A stretch of DNA of 64,000 bases from Heliopora coerulea (taxonomy: Eukaryota; Cnidaria; Anthozoa; Scleralcyonacea; Helioporidae), in NCBI GenBank assembly GCA_030142905.1, contig JASJOG010000199.1:421001-485000 (forward strand), read 5' to 3'. How positions within the stretch are numbered: position 1 is the stretch's first letter; the number at the start of each line of letters is the position of its first letter. Positions 11,311 through 23,578 of the stretch are shown piece by piece. The position numbers and the translations under genes are program-made. Below the pieces are notes generated by a model. That model saw only the letters and a program-made list of their open reading frames with translations. It ran no database searches and was not told the DNA's origin.

Positions 11311-13744
11311 GTAAGTGCCTGAGTAGTGAAGCAGCAGACATCGGATATCAACGTTGTATGACTTTTTTTTACAGCGAATTTATGACGATTATTGCGAAAT
11401 TACAAGTTGGATTGTACATTAAATTAGGCCACATCAAACATTAATGTTTGAGAATCGAAAAGAATTTTTAAGTCGAAGTGTTTTGAAGCTCGGTGTTTTC
11501 TTTAGTTGACCTAGGAAATTTCCATAACTTCCAAATGACATGAGTGTCGTCAGTGATTCAACATTTATCAAAGCAATATTCGTAAGGTGACTTTGCTATA
11601 CCCACCTGTAACATACCAAGTTTGGAATTTCTTTTAAAAAAGGGGGTTGCTCGTTTCCAAAGAAAATTTCGGACAGATCGAAAAATGTTAACGACATCCT
11701 TAAACCAGTCATAGTTCTATCAACGACATGATGCAGCTTCGAATTGTTCAAGCTTCTAAGCAAAGTGGTAAAGAATGAAAATGAAGCCTGTAATCTGGTA
11801 AAATGAAATACTAGACTAGATAAAAAAAGTATGTAGTTTATGGAGTGAAAAGCGCAAGATACAGGGACGTAAGATGGCATGTAAAGTGTGGTTAAAAATT
11901 TTGGAACTTACGCCATTTTAGTTTTTTTTGTTATCAGCGGCTAGTTGTTTGAAGCCAGATAGCGTATTCAGTGGGTTAGTCTCAGTGAGTAATCAACGGT
12001 ATCCATGCATTGAACAACTGTGCTTAAAGTTTGTCCGCCAAATTGCGTATTATAAACTTTATAGTGCTACTTCTAGATAAAGAGCAACAAGTCCACACGG
12101 GATTTCTTACTTCCAACATCCAATACAATGTTTGGAAAACCAGAGTGCCACTGCACTACAAAGTTGCACGTGTAGCCGATTTGTCACGGAAGACACGACT
12201 GCTGAAAAAGTAGCACAAAAAAGTTGCAGAAAATCGGACGAGTAAAATATTTGGTTACAAAAGAGGTACATTGTCGTTTGTGTAGCCAATATATTTGCCA
12301 AACTTCATAAGCTTTTTTAGACTTAAAAGTCGTAGTTTAGAATAGTGAGAAACTGTGTCGTTTTTTCCGGGCCCGACAGCTTAACATACTGAGTTTGCTT
12401 GAACTGTAGGAAAGCTTTGGAAAATTAAGATAAATAATCCTTACATGACGTCACTAAAAACAGTTTAAAATTCTATAATTCATCAGTTTGGAACATGAAA
12501 TCATTCATAGAGCTTTAAAATATTCTATTTTTGCCCCTCAAACAATTTTCACTCTTCATCTTTAAGAGTCTGTGATAAACAAGTGCGTCTTATTCGGAGT
12601 TCTCTATGTTGTTAGTATTGGCAAAAATTGGAGGGCTAGAAAAACCTGTAATGTTATAGAAAGTTACAGCGGACTTCATGTTTCAAGCGACGTTTATGTT
12701 GGCAGCACAAAATTTTAGTTGTGTGGACGTGGCGAAAATTTAGCGTTTCTTCTGTTTAAGAAAAGAAAGAAACATATACAGTCTCCTTCGTATTATTAAG
12801 TGGCATATAATAGTTGATCAAAGTTCTTCCCCTCCCGTAGATCGTTGACGTCAAATTTTAAGAAAAAGTTTCATGACATGTACGAGCAACATTGCTGTAA
12901 AACCGCGGCTTAAGCTGAAATTCGAAAATAAGATTAGGAACTGCATGAATGTTTATGATATCGTCATCAGTAAACGACTCCCTGTTTAATGCAATTGCAT
13001 TACAATTTAGAAAGAGTAAGTATTCGTCGTGGGAATAAAATCTTATTTGTTCGTTGTCAGCCGAACATTTTGCCCGCAGGCTGAGTTCGGCCCCTGAACC
13101 CGGAGAAAGGTCATTGGCGTTTTGAATAAGAAGAGCCGGTGTCGTATAGATAAGCGACTTCTGTAGTTAGTGACCTCCTGGACATTCACATCTAGCTAGA
13201 AATCAGCTTTTTAGGCTTAGGTAAAGATTACGGTTAGAATTGTTCTTAGTGTTAGGTCAACAGTCAGGATTAGGGTTAGGTTTAGGAATGCAAATGATTA
13301 GTATGAACTTAATAAAGCCTAATGCAAAAACTGCAGTGTGACTGGCAATGGTATTCGATATCTTCCAGTTAAAAAATATAGTCAATTGCTCGTTATTTAT
13401 ACATGTGAGTCTGGCGAGCTCAATGGTCAGAGCGTCTCACCGGTCGTAACAGGACATCAGACACTGTCTTAGATTTGTCCATTTATCGTGAACTATCAAT
13501 TTCAATTCTAGTGTATCGTTCACCACTAAGTATAAGTGCTCGTGATCATATGGGGGTCACTCCTCCCTGATATTCGTCCTTCGCTCTCACACCGTCCAGC
13601 AGGCAAAGCTTTTTCAGAAGTTCAGTTTTTGCGTGAGGCAATCAGGCAAAGGTGTATGGGGAGTGGACATTCCGTGTGAGGCTAAATTGCCCCTTGGCGT
13701 ACTGTCGATCTTTGAACTAATGAACATTTTTCTTTCTTTTGCAG

Positions 13745-13762
13745 TGTGGAAAGTGGGTTCGG
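13745..13762 (+). CDS. Candidate 18-nt cassette micro-exon, unit 5
   Basis: The exon TGTGGAAAGTGGGTTCGG is preceded by a slightly altered pyrimidine tract (TTTCTTTCTTTTGCAG) and followed by GTAAGTGCC. Phase 0 gives CGKWVR, the most divergent residues at positions 1, 3, 4 and 6 but still Val at 5. It differs from the unit 2 exon at 8 of 18 bases. Confidence 0.55.
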
Positions 13763-16201
13763 GTAAGTGCCTGAGTAGTGAACCAGCAGACATGAGAGAT
13801 CAACGTTGCATGGCCTTTTTTTTTGTTGTGAATTTACGACGATTATTCCAAAATTACAAGTTGGGACGTACATTAAATTAGGCCATATGAAACATTAATG
13901 TGTGAGAATGGATAAAAATTTTTGGGTCATAGGGTTTCGAAATTCGGTGTTTTCTTTAGTTAATCTAGGAAATTTCCATAACTTCCAAATGACAGGGTGT
14001 CGTCAGTGATTCAAGATTTATTCAACCAATATTCGTAAGATGACCTACCGATACCCACTTATAGTATGCCAAGTTTAGAATTTGACATGAATAACGGGGG
14101 TTACTTGTTTCCAAAAAAAATTTCGGACATATTGAAAAATGTTAACGACATCTTTAAATCAGTCATAGTTCTATCAACGACATGATGCAGCTTCGAATTG
14201 TTCAAGCTTCCAAGCAAAGTGGTAACGAATGAAAATGAAACCTGTAATCTGGTAAAAATAAAATAGTAGATTAGATAGAAATAGTATGTAGTTTATGGAG
14301 TGAAAAGCACAAGATACAAGAATCCAAGATGGCATTTAAAGTGTGGTTAAAAATTTTGGAACCTACGCAATTTTATTTTTTTTTGTTATCAATGGCTGGT
14401 TGTTTGAAGCCAGATAGCGTATCAATGGTTTAGTCTCAGTGAATAATCAGCGGTATCCATGGATTGAACCACTGTGCTTAAAGTTGTGTCCGCCAAATTG
14501 CGTATTATAAACTTTATAGTGCTACTACTAGATAAAGAGCAACAAGTCCTCACGGGATTTCTTGTTTTCTACATCCAATGCGATGTTTGGAAAACCAAAG
14601 TGCCACTGCACTACAAAGTTGCACGTGTAGCCGATTTTACACGAAAGATACGACTGCTGGAAAAGTAGCACAAAAAAGTTGCAGAAAATCGGACGAGTAA
14701 AATATTTGGTTACAAAAGAGGTACATTGTCGTTTGTGTAGCCAATATATTTGCCAAACTTCATATGCTTGTTTAGACTTAAAAGTCGTAGTTTAGAATAG
14801 TGAGAAACTGTGTCGTTTTTTCCGGGCCCGACAGCTTAACATACTGAGTTTGCTCGAACTGTAGAAAAGCTTTGGAAAATTAAGATGGATAATCCTTACA
14901 TGACGTCACTAAAAACAGTTTAAAATTCTATAATTCATCAGTTTGGAACATGAAATCATTCATAGCGCTTTAAAATATTCTATTTTTGGCCCCTCGAACA
15001 ATTTTCACCCTCTATCTTTAAGAATCTGTGCTAAGCAAATGTGTCTTGTTCGGAGTCCTCTATATTGCTACCATCGGTAAAAATTGAAGGGCTGAAAAAA
15101 CATATAAAGTCACAGAAACTTTCAGCGGCCCTCATGTTTCAAGCGACGTTTATCTTGCCAGCACGAAATTTTTATTGTGTGTACGTTGCGAAACTTTAGT
15201 GTTTCTTTTGTATAAGAAAAAGAAAGAAACATATACAGTCTCCTTTATATTATTAAGTGGTGTATAATAGTTGATCAAAGTTCTTCCCCTCCCGTAGATC
15301 GTTGACGTCAAATTTTAAGAAAAGTTTCATGACATGTACGAGGAACGTTGCTTTAAAACCGCGTCTTAAGCTGAAATCCGAAAATAACATTAGGAACTGC
15401 ATGAATGTTCATGATATCGTCATTCGTAAACGATTCCATGTTTAATGCAATTGCATTACAATTTAGAAAGAGTAAGTATTCGACGTGGGAATAAAGCCGT
15501 ATTTGTTCGTCGTCAGCCGAACATTTGGCGCGCAGGCTGCGTTCGTCCCCTGAACCCGAAGTGAGGCCATTGGCGTTTTGAATAAGAAGAGCCGGTGTCG
15601 TAGAAGTAAGCGACTTCTGTAGTTAGTGACCTCCTGGACATTCACATCTAGCTAGAAATCTGCTTTTCAGGCTTAGATAAAGATTACGGTTAGAATTGTT
15701 CTTAGTGTTTTTTCAACAGTTGGGATTTGGGTTAGGTTTACCAATACAAATGATTAGTATAAACTTAATAAAGCCTGAAGCAAAAACTGCTTTGTGATTG
15801 GCAATGTTATTCGATATCTTCCCATCAAAAGATATTGTCAATTGCACGTTAGTTGGACATGTGAGTATCGCGAGCTCAATGGTCAGAGCGTCTCACCAGT
15901 CGTCACAGGGCATCAGACACTGTCTTAGATTTCTCCATTTACCGTGCAATATCCATTTCAATTCTAGTGTATCGTTCACCACTAAGTATAAGTGCCTGTG
16001 ATCGTATCAGGGATCACTCCTCCCTGATATTCGTCCATGGTTTTCACACCGTCTAGCAGACATAGCTTTTTCGGAAGTTCAGGTTGTGCGTGAGGCAATC
16101 AGTCAAAGGTGTATAGGGAGTAGAGATTGCGTGTGAGGCTAAATTGCTATATGGCGGATTGTCGATCCTTGAACTAATGTACATTTTTCGTCTTTTTGCA
16201 G

Positions 16202-16219
16202 CATTTCACATGGGTCGAG
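16202..16219 (+). CDS. Candidate 18-nt cassette micro-exon, unit 6
   Basis: The exon CATTTCACATGGGTCGAG is preceded by CTTTTTGCAG and followed by GTAAGTGCC. Phase 0 gives HFTWVE (Val codon GTC). It differs from the unit 2 exon at 10 of 18 bases, while the 38 bases upstream differ at only 4 and the first 20 bases of the downstream intron at only 2. The LINE insertion begins ~285 bp downstream and leaves the splice signals intact. Confidence 0.55.
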
Positions 16220-16503
16220 GTAAGTGCCTGAGTATTGAAGCAGTAGAAATCGGATATCAACGTTGTATGGCTAGTTTTTTGCTGTGAATTTATGATGATT
16301 ATTTCCAAATTACAAGTTGGATCGTACATTAAATTAGGCCGTATCAAACATTAATGTTTGAGAATTGATAAGAATGTTTTGGTTGAAGTGTTTCGAAGTT
16401 CGGTGTTTTCTTTAGTTGATCTAGGAAATTTCCATAACTTCCAAATGACAGGAATGTCGTAAGTGATTCAACATTTATCAAACCAATATTCGTAAGATGA
16501 CCT

Positions 16504-17899
16504 TTAACATTCAACATTCAAAGTAATTTTATTTCTCCATTATGGATTTTCAGAAATAATTACAATTAATAATTATATGCGTTACAAATCTATATTTACA
16601 TTAACATCATTAATTACCCAACCTACGTGAATTTCAACTATACATTACAACCAATAACAAGGTAAAAATTTAACTATTCATGCATACTATAATAACAGCC
16701 ATTTCAACTTTAAGGAACTGAATATTGATTTATTAACAACTAGTAATTCTTCCAACACTCTTTATATAATTTGTTCCTTATTAAAATCTTAAAAGTTCCG
16801 ATGTTAGAGATATTCTCAATATCATCCTCAAGTTCGTTCAATAATTTAGTCGCCCTATATAAGAATGAACGCTGCCCTGCTGCAGTTCGATGAAGGGGAA
16901 TCTACAACTCGTCTTTACATCTTGTGTCTCGATCATGTGTTTGCGACCTAGATACAAATCTTCTGGCAAGATATGATGGAGCTAAGTCATTCAAACACTT
17001 AAATGTCATAACAGCATCTTTGTATCGCAACATATAATCAAGAGGCAACCAATCTAATTGTTTCAGTGCAGGCGTGATATGATCAAACCTCCTTATACCT
17101 GTAACGAGTCTTGTAGCAAAATTTTGCACGCTTTGTAGTTTAGCTATGTTCTTCGTAGAAGTATTTGCCCACACTGAGGAACAATAATATAGTTTACTAA
17201 AAACTAAGGCATTTATAATCACTGTTGAGGTCCGATTGTCCAAAATGTGTTTCACTCGATTAATTTGACAAAGGGACTTTGTGCATTTGGAGACTACTTG
17301 GACAATATGTTCATCATAACTCAGGCTTTTGTCAAACTCCATCCCTAAATCTTTCGCTGAAGAAACGGGTCGTAGTATCTTTCCAAGGAAGGGTACTCGA
17401 AAGTCCTGAACTTGATTTAACATTTGTGGGGTACCAAATAGAACGAGTTTAGTTTTTCCAGGGTTGATGAGTAGGCTACTAGAGCAACACCATTCAGCAA
17501 CTCTCTTTAAATCGTCCGCAAATTGGGTTCCCCCAGCACTGATGTTTTTCAATGAAAATGACAAATACATCTTTGAATCATCGACGTACGATTCCAAAGG
17601 ACAAACTGTAGGAACATTAGGAAGGTCGTTAATATAGATGTTAAATAATGCCGGGCCAAGTATAGAGCCTTGAGGCACTCCATGTGTGATCATGCGAGCT
17701 TCTGAAAGTATATGACCAAGTCGCACTGACTGCCTCCTTTCTGAAAGATAACTCTTAAACCAAGCAACGGCCTTCCTGGATACACCCAAGGAACGCAGTT
17801 TCTCAAACAGCAGTGAATGTTCAATACTGTCGAACGCCTTTGATAGGTCCAACAACACCACCGCGGTTAACTCTTTCCTATCTTTAGCCTCGAGAATCA
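16504..17899 (-). mobile_element. 5'-truncated CR1/Jockey-like non-LTR retrotransposon
   Basis: The unit-6 sequence is interrupted after AAGATGACCT (ends ~16503) and resumes at TTCCGATACCCACC (~17903). The inserted block runs on the minus strand: its 3' end carries two copies of TTGAATG in place of poly(A), as in CR1/L2-type elements, and its 5' end cuts off inside the reverse transcriptase. I see no clear target-site duplication. It postdates the array unit it sits in, so it gives a relative age for unit 6. Confidence 0.85.
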
Positions 17900-17900
17900 T
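16740..17900 (-). pseudogene. Reverse transcriptase C-terminal half of the LINE
   Basis: The frame shows RT motif A (VVLLDLSKAFD), motif B (HGVPQGSILGPALFNIY) and the catalytic box YVDD, then the thumb and C-terminal region. The apurinic endonuclease and first RT motifs are missing. A TAG at about residue 387 (just below 16902) interrupts the frame, but the same frame continues with IPLHRTAAGQRSF and ends at 16740-16742, so this is a nonsense mutation. The ~55 residues that precede the RT in the long open frame (up to 18062) are read-through of the array unit and not part of the element. It is not expected to be active. Confidence 0.85.
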
Positions 17901-18215
17901 ATCTTCCGATACCCACCTATAAAATGCCAAGTGCGGAATTTCATATGTATAATGGGGTTGCTCGTTTCCAAAGAAAATTTCGGACATATCGAAAAATGTT
18001 AACGACATCCTTAAATCAGTCATAGTTCTATCAACGACATGATGCAGCTTCGAACTGTTCAAGCTTCCACCGAATGGGGCTGGAATTAAAATGAAACTTG
18101 TACTCAGGAAAAAATGAAATACTTGATCAGATAAAAGATAATATGTACTTTATAGAGTGAAAATTGTAAATTACAGGGACGGAAGATGATACATCAAGCG
18201 TGATGAAAAATTTTG

Positions 18216-20840
18216 AAAGTTCTGAATACGAGGTTGATTAACTCGTAGATTTGTCATCCTTAATGGAAAATGGTACAGATATAGTTACTTTTTAGCCTTT
18301 GATGCTGCACTTGCAGATGTCCTCTTGGTAAAGCTTCTAAAGAGGAAGTATTTCCTTTTGTGTGATCATATGGCGTAATGTTCTCTTTTGTTCGCTGGCT
18401 CCGTCGCAGACTTTCTGTCCCATACACGTATCATTTAGCAGTTGGAATTTTCTGAGTCTCTTCAGTCGAATTAGGAGTTTATTTAGGTTAAATCCCTTAA
18501 ACTAGCATAGGAGACTTCTACACTACAGTCAAAAACACTTAACATGCCTCCTTCTGGTAATTTGCAATGGGGTGGTAGATGAATATTTTTAATGACTCAC
18601 GAGTAAATAGTGATCTTGTAGAGTTGTTATTCTATTACACCAGCAGCGTTCAGTAAATAAGGGTACAAAGTAACTGAAAGAAGGTACATAGTTTTTAAAA
18701 TTCTTCATCACACTCGATAATTTGAAACCCGCAAGCTTTATTGTAAAATTTTTATTTTAACAATGTCGTCGTATATTTTGCTATTTTACTCTTCACTGAA
18801 TTATACATGCACGGACCAAGTTGTGATAACCGTGAAAATATTACCCAGCTCCCAAATTATTGGTACCATGGCAACAAAACTAGATTGCACTATATGACAT
18901 ATCTTTTATTTTTATTACGTTTATCTTAAAGATAAGTACACTCCGTAGTGGACTTCTAATTATTTGAAAGACAGAAATGCTCGTACACGAACGTTCCATT
19001 AATTTCAGTTTGCATAATAAGGACTGTATCGAGCCATGTTGACGCCGTACTTTGGAGCTACTTAAACTTTGAGGTGTTTGGTTTTAACAAACAGCAAAAC
19101 AATGGAAGTTTAGGAAGTATGTGATTGGCTTGCTTTAGTTCGCAATAACTAGCTTGGGATATTTTGCTCTGTTGACGGTTTTTCAAAACAAGATGTAGTC
19201 TCTCTCTCCGGCAGTCGTGTTTGGCCAAATTTTAATCAACTCTTAAAACCTGGAAGATAGGTGTTAACTTTATTTAAACAAATGGAGATCAAAGCATTTC
19301 TAATCAAACGCGTTTCTGCTTCTTAATGATTAAAAATATTCAGCGGACGTTGTACACAAAAGCACCAGATTTTTTATTTGTTTTTTTTTTTTTAATATTC
19401 ATTTATTTTGAAGCGATCCTGCGAGATTTTTCGTTTTACTCGTTCAACTTGGAACGATCGTGTGATTGTTCTACGATAAGTTCGTTTATCTGTGTTGTAT
19501 TTGAAGATTTTGTTGTATGATTGAATAAATAAACTGTAGTCCGTGAATTTCTGGAAGTCAATCACTCGAAGCACTTTTATTCTCTCTTAAAATCTTGCGA
19601 TCATCGTCCGTTGAAATTAATTTAAGAGGTACTCCCTTCGTTTTAACGAAGAGCGAACGACGTGATTTTCTTCAATTCATGGGCTACTACGATGTTCAGA
19701 TTAAGCAGACCAAGCTCCAATAAGAAACGTGCGGAAATCAAGTGGTCAAAATGGAGGTCAAGTTATCACGGTTATTTATCCGGGTTCTCTTTACCCGATT
19801 TACAAATTGTAGTCTAATACAGCATATTGTTAACTACTTTTGGATTAGGAAACATTTGTTTCGCCAAGTTTTCGTTAAACAACTTCCTTAGCCTCTCTAT
19901 TAGGTGAAAATTTGACGAAAGAGTCGCACGTAAACAACCAAACATCGGAATACCTCGAAGACATCTTTACTAAAATCGATTTAAAACTTTCAGCGAAGGG
20001 CTAATTGTGGGAACATGCAAACATGAATGCATAGGGAAAAACGGGAGGCAAGTCATTTAAAAAACCTATATATACTCGAGCAAAATCAGATGTTTGAAAC
20101 AACTCGCGAAATTGACCATACAAAATGTCTTACAATCACTGAAGGCCTCACGGGAAGTATTGCGCAATTTTGCAAATTCGTGACCGCGAAATTTAAAAGA
20201 AACAAACCAGAAACGTAACCGAAACCTAGACTCTGGGTTGCATAGGTTGTCCGAGTAATAAATCATAATTTGGGAAATACTTTGAGGCTGGTTATGGGGT
20301 AGGTTCTACACTTGGTAATGCTACTTGATGAGTGCTTTGGACGTTACATGCGGAGAAAAAGTTCGGGTAGAGCTGAAGAATTGATATGACATAGATGCTA
20401 TGTGTGTAAAAACTTAGAATTTAGATTTTCTTAGTTAAGGTTAAATTAGGGCAGCTAATATTGGAGCAAAAGACGATTGAAATGGACAATTTTTCAGTGT
20501 TATTAAAGCCTGGTTTTTTATATATTGTTAACGATTGAACGTTTCTGGCACAAAAGATGTTAAAACTACCAAGCTAATACTTCTAAAAAAGTCGAGGGAC
20601 AGGCGCAACTTCTAAAAAATACAAGACAAGTTTCGGTTCCGCTTCCTTAATTGATATCATACATTTTGGTGACTTATTTTTGTTACTTCAGCTCTGATTG
20701 ATCATAATAAATTCAACAAATCCAAAAAATTTTAAGGCCAATGTACATGATACGATTGTCTTATACGATTTTTCGTATAAGAAATTCAAAAAGTCAACTA
20801 GTCCGGAAAGTGATGAGTAATTAGTACGTCTCATAGAGAA
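18216..20840. other. No recognisable gene
   Basis: After the array ends I see only short frames of 60-67 codons, a T-rich run near 19382-19396, and no convincing pair of splice sites around coding-like sequence. If the micro-exon array lies in an intron, this would be more of that intron. Confidence 0.5.
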
Positions 20841-20879
20841 TTTAAAATGATGAAATTTGTTTACTTTGAAAAGGACTCG

Positions 20880-21900
20880 ATTTTTTAATGACGCTTAGAC
20901 GAATACCAATTAAAGAAATCGTTAGTTCGGTGGAGCAGGGCTCAAGCAATTTACCATCTGACAAAAAGGATAATATACTAGAAAAAGCAAAGGGTATTTG
21001 GAAAAATCCCGAAATTCCGCCCACTTAGGGAAGTCCAGAAAATCCTTAAAAGTTCAATTAAAAGTAAAAACAGTCCGAATCTGAAATCCAAATTTGTTAA
21101 AATTAATGTCGAATTCAAAAAATCATGATCACGTTTCGATAATATGCAGATATTTATGCTAGAGACTTGCTGAACGTCGTGCCATTTCAAGAAATGCTGT
21201 AGGAACGAGTTTCTGTGGTGTTTAGGCTGAGAACAATTTTTTCCTCGTAACTTGGCAACAGTCGGAAACGTAAGAGGTTCCAGTATGAGAGAAGTCAGCA
21301 ATGACATACGACAAAATCTTTGGGAGAATTGTGGAGGAGAAAGAAATTCGAAAAATCCGCGATACTGAAGAAAAATTCTCGATACTTCAGAAAAAATCAT
21401 CGGGATTTTTCAATCCAAAAAAAATCTTTTACGCTTTTTTTGGAGCAATACGCCGATCGAACAGAACTTAACAGCACCGTTAAAAAACGAAGAACTGCCC
21501 TGAACCAGAATTTAACTCGACAAGAGAGACAGGTATTGAACTCTAAGCTGATAACAGTATTTTAACGATAAAGGCGGATAAAGGAAACTCGACCGTTCTG
21601 AACAAAACTATGTGGAGCACGTGTTCAAATGCCTCAACAGGAGATGTACGAAAAGATTACGGATAAAAAAAAAATCCGACAAGCAAGACGGAAATGGAGC
21701 TGTAAGAAAAGTTTTTGAAATTACGAAAATGAGGAAACTTGTCGAAATCAGAGTACCGGAAATTAAGACCTTTCGACTCGAGTACAGTCTGATTTTGTGG
21801 TATTCCAAAAATCAATAAGGTCCCCTTAATTTCTGAACACGACCATTTTAGCATTGAAGAGGAAGCATCTACGAGAATTATTTTACGACCAATTCATAGT
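20880..21900 (+). mobile_element. Decayed Penelope-like element, 5' half
   Basis: Fragments in all three + frames line up with the N-terminal half of a PLE reverse transcriptase: IPIKEIVSSVEQGSSNLP near 20890, LTRQERQVLNSKL near 21515, ADKGNSTV near 21575, then KLRPFDSSTV, an FYGIPK-like IPKI motif and ILRPIHS near 21880. Many frameshifts and stops separate them, and a segment around 21000-21400 looks inserted or diverged. The 140-aa frame on the minus strand at 20978-21400 is antisense noise. The element is dead. Confidence 0.6.
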
Positions 21901-21904
21901 TGCA

Positions 21905-23476
21905 TGTGATAGCTGACCTACCAGTTATCAAAGTATTTGGCTTCTCTCTCTCTAAACGTCTCTGTGGTGGCAGTAAAAATTCTGTCAAGATAAGAAGAGA
22001 GTTTTGAGAATTTGTAAGTGCGCAGAAGGTCGACACAGGTGAAGCAATTGCATCTTTCTATTTGATTTCTCTGTTTACATCTATTCCAGTTCCACTAACT
22101 GTGGACGTCGTCAAGTGAAAGCTTTTTAGAACTTTTGCCCAAGTTATGGGATTTCTTTTCCTGGTACTTAACTACAGTTGTTTTAAAAGGGGAATTGCCA
22201 CGCCAATCAATTTTTATCTAAATGAAAAGCCTTATTACAAAAAAATAAAAGCCCTAAATATATTTCTCCAGCCGTCATTCATTGACGAGAGATAAGGAAT
22301 GAAGCAGATGGAAAATTTTGAAATACAGCGCCGCTATTTTCTCTTTGTCAGTGGGCGCCTAAAATCAGCGGTGTCTCGAGTGTGACTTCAGTTGAGTGTT
22401 TAGCTTCTATTGGTTTATTGCGTTTAGCAATTAGCATGGTTGTTTGACTCCCTTGGTTAGTAGGATTCTTATAACGTGTACGTGGATTTAACAACCAGTG
22501 ATAAGAGCTAGTCATCAAGTTCAAGTGACCCTGAGGAAAACAATACAGAGAGGTTGAATAAGCACAACAATGCTGAGCCGATTGACGATTTGGGGGTGAA
22601 ACCGTATCAATTTGAGCCAGTAAGACAACCTGATGGTGACGATGAGTAACTTGAGGCGAGTGGTAACCAATATGGACCTGCTTGGAATTTGCATAAGCCA
22701 CGGTATTCTTTGCTATTGCAATATAACTCCTTGGTTGTCTTCGTGAGTACAGTTTGTATGTTGAGTGGCATTCCAATATCCGCAAGTAGCCGTCGAAGTC
22801 AGATTACGTCTTGAATGGCCATACTGAAAGCTATGTATTCCACTTGTGCTGTTGATATTGAAACGGACACTTCCTGTTTTAGTCAACCAGGTCGCTGTTC
22901 CTAGGTCTTGCCAACATAAACTCATTTCCGTTTAGTCAGATTAAACAATTAAAGATTTGCAGACGGCAATGGTTAGTAACCTTTCTCTCTTTCCAATGTT
23001 TACACCACAATCTCCTGAGGCTTGGGTGAAACCAACTTTCTAGGCGTACTGCCGGAAAGTTTTACTCCAACATTGCGGCGACTGCTTCAACCCATCTAGT
23101 GACGTTTTAAGCTTGCATACCAGACGTTCTTTTCTACGTTTTACATGTACGTACAGTATCCTTTTAGTTGCTGCATATATATTTCTTCATAAGGTTTTCT
23201 TTTGTTCAGAATGGAATCCACGTTCATCTGGAGAATAAGCATGTAATTCCGAGCTCCAGAAGCTAACAATTACCGTAATGACGAAAAACGCACAGCCAGA
23301 GATAGAATGTCATCACAGCAGATTTGATATTTCTGGACATATCCCTTGTAACTCAGAGTCCTTTGAAGTGTTGCACTGTACAATCGATACGATGCTTCAC
23401 CTCGAACACCCATTTACCTTCAAAAGCTTTACGGCCAGGGGGTAGCTCGGACAAGTTTCTCGAGTCGTTTTCAATA
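21905..23476. other. No recognisable gene; unassigned minus-strand frames
   Basis: Two minus-strand frames, 22348-22785 (145 aa) and 22713-22925 (70 aa), overlap. I recognise no family, the composition (many Gln, His, Asn, Thr) is not distinctive, and neither shows clear splice signals. They may be chance frames. Confidence 0.35.
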
Positions 23477-23578
23477 AACCTAACATTAACCCTAACCCTA
23501 ACCCTAACTCTAACCCTGAATCGTAACCCTAACCTAACCCTAATCTAACCCTAACCTCAACTGTAATCCTAATCCTAA
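23477..23578. repeat. Degenerate interstitial telomere-like tract
   Basis: About 100 bp of CCCTAA repeats on the + strand (the complement of TTAGGG), perfect for three units near 23488-23506 and then interrupted by CTCTAA, CTGAAT and CTCAAC variants. TTAGGG is the metazoan telomere repeat. The decay points to an old internal tract, not a chromosome end. Confidence 0.85.

Larger units (their letters stand above)
2541..18215 (+). repeat. Tandem array, ~5.85 copies of a ~2.45 kb unit
   Basis: Using the shared GCCAAACTTCAT as zero, units begin at 2541, 4943, 7394, 9845, 12297 and 14752; lengths are 2402, 2451, 2451, 2452 and 2455. The sixth unit is split by a LINE at 16504-17899 and ends near 18215, short of a full copy. 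Units 2 and 3 are almost identical; the others differ at scattered sites and by small indels. Short frames recur (for example 83 aa on the minus strand at 4275, 6726 and 9177) but are not conserved as proteins. Each unit holds one 18-nt candidate micro-exon ~1.4 kb in, a fossil tRNA-SINE head ~350 bp before it, and degenerate TTAGGG-like words. An ordinary satellite would not explain the splice-signal architecture. Confidence 0.97.

Noticed and set aside
16902..18062. Single 386-aa protein
   Set aside because: Its first ~55 residues are array sequence read in the minus direction; only the rest is LINE reverse transcriptase. It is a chimeric frame across an insertion junction.
18318..18335. 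A further micro-exon-like TTGCAG...GTAAAG site past the array
   Set aside because: Only 11 nt, not a multiple of three, weak pyrimidine tract, and no shared flank with the six cassettes; best explained by chance.
20978..21400. 140-aa minus-strand frame
   Set aside because: It is antisense to fragments of the decayed Penelope-like element and has no recognisable domain.
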